In this document: piece after piece, positions 25,095-36,121 of the stretch
Position numbering within the stretch: position 1 is the stretch's first letter
How the letters are laid out: each line of letters opens with the position of its first letter
Source: Enoplolaimus lenunculus
Taxonomy: Eukaryota; Nematoda; Enoplea; Enoplida; Thoracostomopsidae
Direction of reading: 5' to 3'
Length of the DNA: 64,000 bases
NCBI GenBank assembly: GCA_030248215.1
Contig: JASANG010000070.1
Coordinates: 1 to 64,000, forward strand
Position numbers and translations under genes: made by a program
The notes under the pieces: generated by a model
The model's database searches: none
The model's input: the letters and a program-made list of their open reading frames with translations, nothing else
Told to the model about the DNA's origin: nothing

Positions 25095-25440
25095 TCGTTT
25101 TTTAAGCACTTGGTTAAACTTGTTGCTCTAAGGAAAGTACCCTGACCCACAAGCTGATTGCTATGGGCGTAAAACATACAAATCCAAAAATAGTTTTTAT
25201 TATGCAACTGCTTCAATACTGCTGGGTATTCGGTTTAGAAGATTGCTATTGACTTATAAGAACTTACGTTGGTCACCTAAAATTGAGTTGATTTGGTTTG
25301 TCTCTAATTATATCAACGTCACCCTTGTTTCGAACTATATATACATGAGTCGTTTTACGTTCCAAGACGATAGTCACATTAAAATATACTTACGCTCGAT
25401 CGTACAAACTCAGTCTATGATACTTTAATTTGTTTCCCGC
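25095..25440 (+). repeat. dispersed repeat copy B (MITE-free)
   Basis: Aligns in order with copy A at 22155-23000 but lacks the 445-bp MITE. The site reads TTATTATGCAACTGCTTCAA then TACTGCTGGGTATTC without interruption. Confidence 0.75.
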
Positions 25441-25445
25441 TTTCA

Positions 25446-25676
25446 GCGGCTAATCCAGAAATTTCTGACGGGGGACAGGCTCCGTAAAAGTTTTGAGACA
25501 CAATTTTTCAGCAAAAAAACTTTTTGAGGGGAGAAAATTGTAAGGTGGGGGGCCTTATGGTTGTATAACGAAAAAATATCCAGAAGGAAAAATTGTAAGG
25601 TAGGGATTATACCATTTTATTACAAACAAATATCTGACGGGAATCGCACGCTTGCCCGCTCCTTTCCGGATCCGCT
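25446..25676 (+). mobile_element. hAT-type MITE
   Basis: Ends are AGCGGCTAATCCAGAAATTT and, reverse-complemented, AGCGGATCCGGAAAGGAGCG. This is the CGGATCC-type terminus common in hAT MITEs. The interior has TTGTAAGGTAGGG and GACGGG words shared with 54247-54532. The 8-bp target duplication is not clear. Confidence 0.55.
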
Positions 25677-25689
25677 AGTGCCCACTGTC

Positions 25690-25815
25690 TCATTGGCCTA
25701 AATAGACCATAGGCTTAAATTTAAGACTAATCTTTTGCTTGGGCTGAGGCTAAGCTTTGTTTTAGACTTGTATTTATTACGCTGATGAGGCTTAAACCTA
25801 GGAGCATGTTTTGGT
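25690..25815 (+). repeat. TTAGGC-family dispersed repeat fragment
   Basis: AGGCTTAAATTTAAGACTAA, TTTTGCTTGGGCTGAGGC and GAGGCTTAAACCTAGGAGCA align with the same family at 33270-33390. Confidence 0.5.
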
Positions 25816-26592
25816 TGTTAGATTGTTAAAGTATTATTGGTCCAAATCTTCAGGACCTACTCTTGTCTTAATATATCTGAACATAATGCATCATCCACAT
25901 TAAAGAATGTGGCCGTCTGGGAAGTGATGTTTCAATTCCGGAAAATTGCTACTTTCTCAATTAAAATTTTAGTGTGTATTGGAATTGAACATCATTTAAT
26001 CTCGTTAAATTCAATTGAATGAAGATTTTAAAATGAAATTAAAGTTCAATTCCAATACACGACCATTGGTAAAGCGCACTGCTACTGAACTCGGCAGCGT
26101 TATATTTTGCAAAATTGTGAAATGCGCTGTTACAAACTACGTTAGTTTACGTAGTCCACGACTATTAGGATTGGTCTATGGTTTAGCTTGTGTGTATTGG
26201 AGTTGTATAAAATTTCAAAATGAACGGTTTGGAATGGGTACCATTTTTCCACACAGCCACATTCTTTATTGTGGCTGTTTCCTAATGCCGATTTGGCTTC
26301 TCGTAACTTCCCGTGATAATTTCAATTAAATTTCAATTTTTAAGACTTGAACATAAATATATACCTACTTTCACTTTTTGTGAAATTATCAGGACTGCAA
26401 CGGAACCAAAAATGTATTTTGAACAGCTCAGAAATCTTATTTTTTCTTGTACATTACTGTGTAAAAGCGACGCGTTGAGTTGAATTACGTTATTTTTTGC
26501 GTTTTATGACTGGTTTAACGAACCTAATTTATTATTAATTTCACGACACAAATGTAGTACCAAACTTTATGTCTAACAACCAAACATTTTGA
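25816..26592. other. gene-free stretch, includes possible LINE 5' leader
   Basis: An inverted pair of similar segments (about 25890-26045 and 26045-26290) reads as TTCAATTCC...GGAATTGAA around a centre near 26030, for example GTGTATTGGAATTGAACATC against GTGTATTGGAGTTG. No gene is called. The LINE promoter or leader may lie here, but its 5' end cannot be placed. Confidence 0.35.
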
Positions 26593-27684
26593 ATGTACAT
26601 GAACACTAAACCAAAAATAATTTCAGTATGGTATCCGGGATGTGCAAAATGGTGTGATAAATGTTTGGGAAAAGGACATGAATTGTACAATTGCCCGATT
26701 CGCCAATTTTCGCAACCCGGTCTTTCATGGGCTAATCGTGTTAGCAAACAACAGCTGGAACTGCCAGATCCACAATGGGTTCTCCAGTGGTCGCCAGAAT
26801 GTCTGGAAAATATAAAAGATAAAGACGGTTGTTTGCCTTCAGACAGATACAACAATGAAGTATTGTCAGGTAAAACGCAAATAAACAAACAATCAAAAAT
26901 CATACCTTTTTATAGCAACCACCCAGAATATAGTTATTTGTCCAACCATGCCACCTTTCCAGTTACAATAGACGGGGAAACTTTCAGATATACTGAAGAG
27001 CATTTAATGATAACCAAGGCTCGTATGATGGGCGAATTGGATGCAGTCGACGCAATGAAAAACGCGCGGACACCTGGCAAAATAAAACAAATCGGGGATG
27101 GACTGTTTTGGCCAGCAGGTCAAAGGAAATGGAATGCCACTGCTTTTAACCTTTTGTATGCATCCAATCTTAAAAAATATCAGCAGCATCAACAGCTTAG
27201 AAAGAAATTCTTTTCATCAGTGGGAAAAAGACTTGTTGAAGTCAATCCTCACTTGTCAATTTGGGGTGCCGGCATAAGTTACAAAAATGAAGATGTTGGG
27301 GATCAAAAAAATGGAAGCAGGGTTGTCGCAATCTCTTTGGAGATTTGCTTACTTTGCTCAGGTCAGATATGTACCGCATGCAAGAGTTTCAAAAAGAAAC
27401 AAACGAAGTTTTCAATACAAACATTCTCAACCGTTGCAATGTCTTCGTGCGAGAAAGGTCTGGTTCACGAACAATTTTACGGTCCTCATCTACAAAATGA
27501 CCAAAAAATAGCAGTGTTACGGAATTGGATGACAGTGATGTCGGAAAAAGCGTTCGTTTATCGAAGAAAAATGAAAAGTAAAATTTTTCAAACATGGTTT
27601 AAAAAACATTTTGCTAAAAACGCCCTTTTTTACTTTGTTTGCCCAATTAGTGTCCTAACTATAGAAAATGGTTTCGAATTCTAG
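26593..27684 (+). pseudogene. LINE ORF1: CCHC knuckle plus NADAR-domain protein
   Basis: The zinc knuckle CDKCLGKGHELYNC sits near residues 21-34. A NADAR (YbiA-like) domain follows at about residues 100-245: YSNHPEYSYLSNHATF, TEEHLMITKARMM, a W in RKWNA, KRLVEVNPHLSIWGAG. The domain's last conserved piece (W-K-Q-G-C-R-N-LFGDLLTLLR) is one frame over, after the A-run near 27310, so one base was lost there. The domain itself was intact in the ancestor. NADAR proteins are predicted or shown to act on ADP-ribose or riboflavin intermediates and on ADP-ribosylated nucleic acid. Its role in a LINE is unknown; nucleic-acid de-modification or counter-defence are guesses. Confidence 0.85.
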
Positions 27685-28422
27685 TTTTGTCAGTTTTGCT
27701 ACATTTAACTGTAGGGGCATAGCAAATTTTCGGAAAATTTCCGTCATATACGAAAAAGTTAAAGACCTTGACGTGGTTTGTTTACAGGAAACACACTTTA
27801 GTAATCTAGTTGTAGCTCAAACTTTTGACTTAGTTTTCGAAACCAATTTCAACGTTTTTCATTGTTTTACGGATGAATTGAATTTAAAAACTGGCTTTAC
27901 CTTTCTCTTTAACAGAAGGAGTCCTTTGAAGGACATAAATAAATTAGCTGAGTACCGTGGGCGACTACTGGTGTTTGGGTTAACGGTATTGGAGTTATCA
28001 TGTGTTGTATTGGTCTGTATGCACCTTCTAATCCTGAAGAAAGAAAAAAATTTTATAATGTCTTACTAGAAAAATTGGACAATATGCCGTGGTACAACTA
28101 TGATACAAGTGTAATGCTCGGAGATTTCAACGTGGTTGAAAATTCTTTTCTTGACCGGTCAAATTCTACAAGAGATTGGCAAATTGGTTTATTGGAACTA
28201 CAAAATGTTGTCCATCTTTTGTCTTTGTATGATGTATTTAGACATAAGTATCCTATGTGTAAGAATTTTTTCACATATTTGTCAAATGTACACGGCACCC
28301 AATCGCGCTTGCATAGAACCTATGTTGCATCCAATTTATTGAATGAAGCGATTTGTACTGCACGCTCTATAAATCTCAGCGATCATAAAATTTTCGGTGC
28401 AAAATTAAATTGGCAACTGTAG
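27668..28422 (+). pseudogene. LINE ORF2, AP endonuclease domain
   Basis: The ATG at 27668 starts ORF2. Endonuclease/exonuclease/phosphatase motifs appear in order: FNCRGI, CLQETHF, YAPSNPEE, LGDFNVVE and LSDHKIF. The motifs lie in two frames with the switch near 28000-28050, so there is one frameshift. This domain nicks the target DNA in L1/Tx1 elements. Confidence 0.85.
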
Positions 28423-28429
28423 TAAGAGG

Positions 28430-29366
28430 TCCAGTATATTATAAAATGAATACGTTACTTTTATCGGAACCGTTTGTTAACGATTTAATTTCACTTACTA
28501 TAAGGATTATGTAAATGATCGTTCCACTTTATCCACAGTGAAATCTCTACAAAGAAAAATTGGGGAAAAAGTATATTAGTTCGTTGCAATCGGCCACCGG
28601 TGACTTGTACCTTGAAAGATCGGAAGTTCAAAATTATGTAACGTCCTTCTTTTCAAATGTTTTCACTTCAGAGCAAATATCGGAATCCTATCTACGCCAT
28701 TTCTTAGACAACGGGAACATCCCAACGCTTACAGCGCAGCAGTCTGAAGTATCAAATAATTCTGTATCGACTACAGAAGTGCACAACGCTTTGCGTTCAA
28801 TGCAAGGAAAAAAGTCACCGGGGCTAGACGGTATTCCAATAAAATTTTATTGGTGTTTTGAGTATAAACTAGCACCTGTGTTATGTCAGTTATATAATTT
28901 CTTCTTACAATATGCTTGTATGCCACCATCAGGTTATGAAGGTTTAATAACTTTATTATATAAAAGAAAAGGCGCAAGGAATTTATTAAGTAATTGGCGC
29001 CCAATTACATTGTTAAATGTAGATTACAAAATTTTCGCTAAAATTTTTGCTATGCGGTTGGAAAGTATAATGCCACATTTGGTCCATACTGATCAAACGG
29101 CATCTGTACCAAATCGGAGAATACAAGATAGTATATTTCATGTCTTATCAGTGATAAATTATGTAAATTTCTCGAATACTAATGCTTTGATATTAGCTTT
29201 AGACCACAAGGCTGCTTTTGATATGCTTGAATGGACTTTCATGTCTAAGGTTTTTACCCATATGAACCTTGGAAAAAATTTTCAGAGCGTCTTATCCACA
29301 ATTTACAAGCCAGATTTCACAAAATATTGTGTAAATGTAAATGGGTTTTTGTTAGAATCTTTTTAG
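28430..29366 (+). pseudogene. LINE ORF2, reverse transcriptase (motifs B-C deleted)
   Basis: The open part begins near 28560. It shows GKKSPGLDGIPIKFY, LLYKRKG...SNWRPITLLNVDYKI and ALDHKAAFDMLEW, the last being motif A with its catalytic Asp. It stops at 29366. The following frame resumes at a segment that normally lies after YADD (ASGSRPNEDKTQILQLGS). About 80-90 residues, including the QG and YADD motifs, are therefore missing by internal deletion. Confidence 0.85.
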
Positions 29367-29389
29367 GTTTAAAAATTTTCAGAAGGCTT

Positions 29390-30717
29390 CAGGTAGCAGA
29401 CCCAACGAGGATAAAACTCAAATATTACAGCTCGGGAGTTTTGCTAATAATGCGCCACATTGGGTAAAACACTTAATCGTTGATAAGTTAAAAGTTTATG
29501 GTATATGGTTTGATAAAAATGGATTACATAGGCAAAATTGGAAAAAACCCAGTGAAACTATTGCGACGCTTGAACGAAGAATTCCAACCTTTGGTATATC
29601 AATTTATGGTAAAATGCATTGCGTTTATACTTATTATCTTTGTATGTTTAACTATGTTATGAAGGTGGGTACGCCTGAAAACTTTTTAGTTAAACAAGCG
29701 TACAAAGGAATATCACGGTATATATTTTTTCCATCTAAATCCAATGTTATAGCAAGAAGAAAGCTTTGCCTGCCAATATCACTTGGAGGCGTAAACTACC
29801 CAGATTTTGAAATTAAACTAAAAGTAGAACGGTTAATGTTTTATATACGAATCATTAATATGAATGAAATTTTAAGTTGGAAGAGATCTTTTGAACATTT
29901 CTACAGACCATTAGAATGGCTGTCTAAGCGATAACTTAGAAGACAGACTTGTCCAGATTTCTATAAAGAAATTCGTTTAGCCACAATTGATTTTCAATTT
30001 GAACGACGAGGTTCGATGTACTTTATATTTGGTAAACCTTTGAAAATGTCCTTGGTCACTACTAAGACCTTATATCATATATGGATCTCTCACGTTTATG
30101 CAAACAGCATAACGTGTATAAATTAAATTTGGGCTAAGCTGTTTAGCATTAGTGAAACAGGGGTTAAAGTGTCCTGGAGGTGGGCTAAGCTAAAATATAC
30201 TGAAGGACCGGTTAGAAATGTTCATTTCGGTTTAAGACATCTATCACTTTACACAAACCATAGACTTAAATGTTTTACTGAAACGGATGGGAATTGTAAA
30301 TTTTATGCTTTAAAAAATACACAGATACGAGAAGATAATATCCATGTTTTTGTTAGCTGCAGGAGAGCTGTTGAATTTTACAAAGTTTTACGTCCTTTCT
30401 TATGTTTTTTGGGAGATACAGAAAATGTGAGTGCAGTAGATCTTATTCTTGGGAAATCTTTCCAAGATAAGCAGAGACAAAATGTTTTCAATTTTGTTAT
30501 ACATCACAGGCATTATGCAATCTGGAAGGCCCGACAACGCCTCGAAAATGAAAATGCTGAGTACACAACAGTTGAAATACAGCAGGGAAACATGTTCAGA
30601 AATTTGTGTCGGATAAAAGTTGTTATGGCGGAGGAAAATTTTTTTCAGTATTTTGAATATTTAGTATTACGAAATAAATCAACATTTGGTTTTAAAGTTA
30701 GAAATCTAATCATTTGA
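29390..30717 (+). pseudogene. LINE ORF2, C-terminal region
   Basis: Continues with KVYGIWFDKNG, LCLPISLGGVNYPDFEIK and then, after stops near 29930 and 30125, a final open stretch (30169-30717). This contains CFTETDGNCKFYAL and IHVFVSCRRAVEFY, corresponding to the Cys/His region at the end of L1/Tx1 ORF2 proteins. The last stop is at 30715-30717. Confidence 0.75.
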
Positions 30718-30759
30718 TGCTTTGATGCTCTTTGTTGCCAATGTGTTATTACTTTGTTT

Positions 30760-30889
30760 GGTTTAAATATGAATTATGCTAATTATAAATCATGGGTTAA
30801 AATAAACTGCCAGTAGCAAAAAATGGTTTAAATATGAATTATGCTAATTATATATCATGGGTTAAAATAAACTGCCAGTAGCAAAAAAA
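30760..30889 (+). repeat. two 65-bp tandem repeats in the LINE 3' UTR
   Basis: GGTTTAAATATGAATTATGC starts at 30760 and again at 30825. The copies differ at only one or two bases. Each ends in CCAGTAGCAAAAAA. The second is followed directly by unrelated repeat sequence, so it marks the 3' end of the element. Confidence 0.85.
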
Positions 30890-31185
30890 GCTTAGGCTAA
30901 GGTATAACATCATTCTTTACGCTTAGGGTTAAGAAATTGGCCCATGTTCTTAATGCGATACACTTGATAATTTGCAGGTATGCAGCTGGATATACGGTTC
31001 CATACTGCAAATTCCGTCATTCTCATGCTAATGACCAATGTTACTTTTAGGGCCGTAACTGCAGATTAAACATGTTTCTAAACCTAAGCGTTAAAAAAGC
31101 GCAAGCCTAACCAAAATTAGTCTGAAATCTAAATTAGATGCATATTCTTAAGCCGATGTTTCAGCTTTAGGCATATGCTTAACTG
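30890..31185 (-). repeat. TTAGGC-family dispersed repeat
   Basis: Contains a forward scrap (AGCTTAGGCTAAGG) and, from about 31050, a minus copy: TTACTTTTAGGGCCGTAACT is the complement of the ending seen at 42478-42505. The words CCTAAGC and AAGCCTAACC follow. Confidence 0.55.
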
Positions 31186-31870
31186 TTACGCACCTGAAGT
31201 AATACTAGCCGTTATTTTACTTAGCGTATCGGTTTTTCAGAATAAAATGTTATGCGTTAAAAAAGGTGTGCTTTTTCGCTTTTTCAGAGGAGGATGTAGT
31301 GAATTTCTTGAACCTTCCTGAATTTGAAAACACACTAAACAAGATGCGGTTGTCGCCCCCAAACCGATGCTAAGCTGCTCATTATTCAGACAGCTAGAAT
31401 CGCTGACAAAGTACTTTTGGACTGTTTTGGCGTATGAGAAGAAAGTCGTTTAACGTGGGGGTGGTTAATTCAAAAGTTTTATGAGCTCATGTGTCTGTGT
31501 CATGGGCAATTCAAATGTGGCCTTTACAGATTGCCAGATCTGCAAACTAGCCTTTTACTAATTAGCATCATACTCGGTTAGGCTTGGCGTCTTTAAATCA
31601 GGAGCGATCAAAATTTAAAATGACGCCCAGTATGTAATGTCGCAACGCCACTTGGTGTATGTATATAAGATTGTTTTGCAAAAAGGTAACAAGCTCAGTA
31701 TCAAGATAAACTGAATTTTTTTAATTTTATCATGTTTTAAGAATTCAAAATTTTAAACAGTCATGGAATTATGTAGGAATGTGTTCAATATTTCAAAAGG
31801 GTTCTACTGGGAGAGGTAGTTGAAGTCAAGAGGATTGCTAACAGGAAAACAGAATTTCTTTTCGTTAGCA
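31186..31870. other. unassigned stretch with possible coding fossil
   Basis: Plus-strand fragments at about 31287-31560 look protein-like (EEDVVNFLNLPEFENTLNKM, then KFYELMCLCHGQFKCGLYRL in another frame). They have stops and match nothing I recognise. They may be a decayed Gag-like or host-derived piece. Confidence 0.25.
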
Positions 31871-31990
31871 CCAGCTACTTTAACGGTGACACAATGCACA
31901 TTCAACCAAAAGATTTTTTACACAACAGCATTTTGGTTATCCGGATACACGTTTCTTTTCGGATACATATCCGGATATTCTTCATAAAGA
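31868..31990 (+). repeat. GATATCCGG-word element, copy 3
   Basis: Aligns with the copy at 23445: CACCAGCTACTTTAACGGTG, AACAGCATTTTGGTTATCCG and ATCCGGATACACGTTTCTTT. Fewer palindromes remain. Confidence 0.65.
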
Positions 31991-32084
31991 CGCCGCGCCA
32001 TAATATATATTCCCTATGTTGTTTAATCACGGTCCGTATACAACAGGGCCGGATCGCTTTCCTGCGGGGCTGTAGCAGATTAAG

Positions 32085-32215
32085 TTTAACCCTTTCTCAC
32101 ATGAATATTTTCAATTTCATATGAGATGTATTTTCAAGGTAAGATTCGAACCCCAGTCTCACGGGTGGGAGGCGTTTACGATGACCACTTAGCTATAGGA
32201 GCTTGACGCACGAGC
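32085..32215 (-). repeat. tRNA-derived SINE, copy 1
   Basis: On the minus strand: an A-box-like TAGCTAAGTGGTCATCG, a B-box GGTTCGAATCT, then CTTGAAAATACATCTCATAT and a CATGTGAGAAAGGGTT tail. The order head, CTTGAAAATA, GAGAAAGGGT is repeated at 36765-36905 and, in part, at 53385-53525. Confidence 0.65.
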
Positions 32216-32319
32216 AGGAGTAGACTATCACGTCTTGTGGAGATTTTGCGCTGCGTATATATGTTATAAATGTTAAACACTGCTCACATTGTGTGTATTG
32301 CTCGTATATTATTGTATTT

Positions 32320-32470
32320 AGTTGCTCATAGTATACTCTATGAGTGAAATGGTTAAGCTTTAGGCTAACTTTTTTTGCTTAGGCTTTTAGGCTATGGGCT
32401 TAGGCTTTAGGCTTAGGAATACTGTTCCGGCCCTGCTCTATATAAATGGGCCGGTGCTATGCACACAGGA
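32320..32470 (+). repeat. TTAGGC-family dispersed repeat
   Basis: GGTTAAGCTTTAGGCTAACT, then iterated GCTTAGGC/TTTAGGC words, then CTATATAAATGGGCCGG. It matches the copies at 7755-8130 and 42380. Confidence 0.65.
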
Positions 32471-32819
32471 CAAAACGTGTTCCGGTCTGCCCCAGTTATA
32501 ACGTGACCCCACATACATCAGCGTGTATAGCATGTGAGACATGCTTGTTCGTTACGAGCACATGCAATTCTAATAATTCTATCACGTTTTCAATGCTTTG
32601 ACGACTACTAATTTTATAAGCTCTGATGTGCCAGTACCATAGTTCGCAGCCAAACACAAGACGCATACTTTGCTCAACAAACTTTTATACTGAAATTGAA
32701 AGTTTATGAGCAAAGCGAACGCTGCAATGTAAGCAGTGGTGTTTCTGGCTACAAATTCAGCGTCTTCTACCACGCGAACGGTGCCGTCGGTCACCGCGCG
32801 GTATCGTACAAAAATAACT

Positions 32820-32925
32820 CACGTACGATAACGTATGATGACGGACGACGCCGTACGGGTGACGCACGGTGACGGACGGCGCCGGACGAGTGATGCACGA
32901 AGACGGACGGCGCCGGACGTCAAGT
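32820..32925 (+). repeat. GC-rich tandem repeat around GGCGCC
   Basis: Three units of about 32 bp (GTGACGGACGGCGCCGGACG and variants). Single related words occur near 35835 (CGTCCGGCGCCGTAC), 54225 and 54548, so this belongs to a dispersed element. Confidence 0.65.
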
Positions 32926-33194
32926 ATAGCGCAATCTTTCCGTGATCACTTAAAGAGACGTAACGGGTAACAGCATGTGGGCAAGAAGGGCCGACCTTAT
33001 TTTTGAAATCCAAGGTTTTGCATAACATAGGAGATTTTGTATTTAAGGTTCCTACCATACATAATATTAAAATTGCATATGACGTCTCGTTCGTTTCGCT
33101 CGGGGTGTATATTATACAGTTATTGCGCCCAGGTGTATTTGAGCAATCTCACTACGAATCAACTGCTGCACCCCTGAGACAATTTTCAATGTTT

Positions 33195-33420
33195 TGATTT
33201 GTTCATTCCTTGTGTATAAATTTAGGCCCATGCAAAGATCAGGAGCGGAAAGTTTTTCTGTGGGACTACAATAGAGGAAGCTTAAGCTGAAGACTAATTT
33301 TTTGCTTGGCTTTGGCTTATGCTTAGGCTTAAGAATAAACTCATTCTTACGTTTAGACCTAGGCATAGGCTTAGACTTTAAGGCCTAGGAGTATGCTTTT
33401 ACATTGGCCTAATTTTACAA
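33195..33420 (+). repeat. TTAGGC-family dispersed repeat, long copy
   Basis: One of the longer copies: TATAAATTTAGGCCCATGCA, GATCAGGAGCGGAAAGTTTT, CAATAGAGGAAGCTTAAGCT, then many TTAGGC-like words. Corresponding words occur at 57660-57850 and, inverted, at 52985-53170. Confidence 0.65.
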
Positions 33421-34804
33421 CATAAACTCATTAGATTTTAAAATTGTCGCTCGACCGTTTTACTACAATGAGGAGAGTTTCATGCTGCATTGCAATACAG
33501 ACTTCTTCGTTCTTTTCGGCCCAAAAATTATTTACTACATGGTCAACAAAACCGCATGTGTTACAAAAATTTCTCGCGTTTTCTTTATAAGTTTGCTCGC
33601 ACAATCTATCAAATTTCCTAGTGGTACTGGGCGAGATATACGATTTTAAAATTTAATCAGCAATATAATTTATTAATTTAAATTTGACATACTGTAACAG
33701 TGACCACTCACTGTCAAAAAAGCATTAAAAATTTTCGGTTATTTTGCACAATTTTAATATTTACTTTTCCGCGTTCTGCTATCAACAATTACTGCTTACG
33801 TAGGAAAGCGACGGAGTGTGGTAGAATTGACAATATTAAATCAAATCAGCAATATTTTTAGGCCCAAGTTATGCATGATGTACCATTAAGTGGCAAAAGC
33901 CACAATTTAAAACATTTAAATTAGGTGATTTTTTTAAGTATTTTCTTTGTTTGTCGCACTACTGGCCATTGTGCTTTGCGTTCTCGTTTAATTTCTTTGC
34001 TCAAAGCTGACCGACCGTAACGAAGAGCGGCAACAACAGTAATCGGCCATGAGTTGATAAGCGACTGTTCCATTAGCGCTTCGGACCCGCCAGAAATACT
34101 GAAACAAATAATATGTGCCCATAAAACACAAGGCGACAGGTTAAACAGAGGGCAGCGCGCTTAACGCTCTACGTCAAAAAATCCTTGATGTATGGCTATT
34201 ATTAACATGATTACATTTGTGATTTTTACAAATAAATTATTTTTCTTACACAGAAAAAATGTCTTATATTTGAAACACTGCTGCTGATATTTCAGATAAA
34301 TACATTCTGGTTCCATTGTCTATTATTTTGTTGGGTAATAAAAGATGTTTGATTGTGCTGAAAGTTGATTGCTGAATAATTTATTAATCAGTTAGCTAGT
34401 TTACTTGGCTTGTTTGTGTGAACGAGTTTCACTTTAGTTGTTTATATTTACGTGTTTTTGGTTTTATTGCGAGCTCGCAGTGTTATCATTTTTTATAGAT
34501 TGCCGCTAAATACGTAGTGTAATGTTATTTTTGCACTGAAGGTTGGTTTTTGCTCGATGTAGCGCAATTTATTGCAGCTTTTTGCAGGAATTGTTCGGAA
34601 CTTTGGACAACAAATTTTCCGTCGTAAAATTAGTTAGAACCATGTACTAAAAGCCTCATTTCGTGCCGCGTTGATTGAGCCTTAGCGAATATATGGGTAA
34701 GCCTGCGTCGAATTCCGTGGAGATTCAAATTACCTTCCGCTCGGTCCCGATTCAGATTCGCCGGAACCGACGGTGTCATATTCCAAAACACAGGCTATCA
34801 ATAT
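33421..34804. other. gene-free stretch
   Basis: AT-rich sequence. No gene, RNA gene or clear repeat recognised. Confidence 0.35.
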
Positions 34805-34915
34805 ATCCTATATTCACATGTATGTATATATGTATGTATAATATATGTATATATACATATTTATGTGTTTATATATATATGTATATATATATATGTGTGT
34901 GTGTGTGTGTGCATA
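34805..34915. repeat. TA/TG microsatellite
   Basis: Alternating TATATG, TGTATA and a terminal (TG)8-like run. Confidence 0.9.
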
Positions 34916-36005
34916 AATACTCATTTAACCTTAAAATGGTTGCTGTATATATTATATATTTTTAATTTTGTTGTTTTTGTGTAACGCAATATTCGCCAGC
35001 TGTGCAAAACGTTAGTTTTGAATTCAGCTTGTGATTGAACTCATATAGTAATGAAATCAAACACATCTACTGTACTCAGTGTTCTGTTTATTTATCATAT
35101 CTTATAAAATGTTGATATATACTTAGTCATGCGGTGATCTTAGTACCATTTTGACACCGGACATAGCATCCATTAACGTCTTTGCATGTATTGAAGCTTG
35201 AATAAGTACATGTTATTCTGATTTTTTCGTTTTTCGAAAAAATCCGTTTTTCCTGTCTATTCAATTTAATCTAAAAACAATCTTCGGAACCAACTGTGAG
35301 TGAGACACGTTTGTGGTTGGCTGTCAATAAATGCAGAGACCACATTGAAACAGAGACGGTCTAGTTTATTTTTGTCACATTTTGAATTAAAACTAGGATC
35401 GACGATATATCGATAATTAAAGTAAATTGAATGTACCTAATGTAGTGTCAACTATAACTTGCGTTATCCTTGCGGATAATTACTAACTCCCTAATATCGA
35501 GTAATTTATCGAAAAGAAGTGGAGACAAGAAAGTTTTTCTATTTAAACAACAATCAAATGTAATCAAAAAAGTACTTACCTGCTCAAAGTTTGATTTACA
35601 GCGTTCCTTAAAAATAAGTAATTAAAATAAACTTGAACGCAAACATAAAAGAAGAAAAAGCTACAAACTTCAAAAATTGCAAAAAAAACAATATTCTGTA
35701 AAATTTGTTTCTATCTATCTATTGAATAACTCATCCAGTAAAGTGTTCAGAATTTAACTCAAACTGACTGCGTAAACATTAAGGGTGACACTATACTTTT
35801 CACTAAATCAATGCAGTCCATCATTGTCCGATATCGTCCGGCGCCGTACAGCAACACACGTTTTAATCATTGTATGACACCGAATAATAATTTGCAAAGA
35901 AAATTTGCGTTTACTTGCGGCGCTAAGTTTTTGCTCAAAGATTACTCAGTTTTTGCCAGACAAAAATGTAACTTTTTTGAAACGTTTTGTCATAGCAGAA
36001 AAAAT
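34916..36005. other. gene-free stretch downstream of the large gene
   Basis: No coding region. It would lie beyond the 3' end of the minus-strand gene. A GGCGCC word element fragment is at 35825-35855. Confidence 0.35.
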
Positions 36006-36011
36006 TTTAAT
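36006..36011 (-). terminator. possible polyadenylation signal (ATTAAA)
   Basis: ATTAAA on the minus strand, about 110 bp after the stop codon at 36122. It is the closest variant signal; no AATAAA is nearer. Position alone supports it. Confidence 0.3.
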
Positions 36012-36121
36012 TTGACGTTATGACGAGGAATTTCAACACTCTTTTGATCACGTTTTGTTTTTTTCGCAATCTGGTTTCGGCAAAAATTTTCTTCGCAATC
36101 TGGTTCCGGCAAAATTAGTAG

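Larger units (their letters stand above)
26593..30889 (+). mobile_element. degraded L1/Tx1-type LINE with NADAR domain in ORF1
   Basis: Order: ORF1 (zinc knuckle plus NADAR), AP endonuclease, reverse transcriptase, C-terminal Cys/His region, and a 3' UTR with two 65-bp repeats ending in an A-rich tail. The endonuclease type, the GGVNYPDFEIK segment after the RT and the terminal C...H..C region place it in the L1/Tx1 group. It carries frameshifts, and an internal RT deletion removes the catalytic YADD segment, so it is dead. The 5' end and target duplication were not resolved. Confidence 0.85.

Noticed and set aside
32320-32420. Interstitial telomere (TTAGGC)
   Set aside because: The words are irregular and lie at a fixed place inside a dispersed repeat, not as a pure array.
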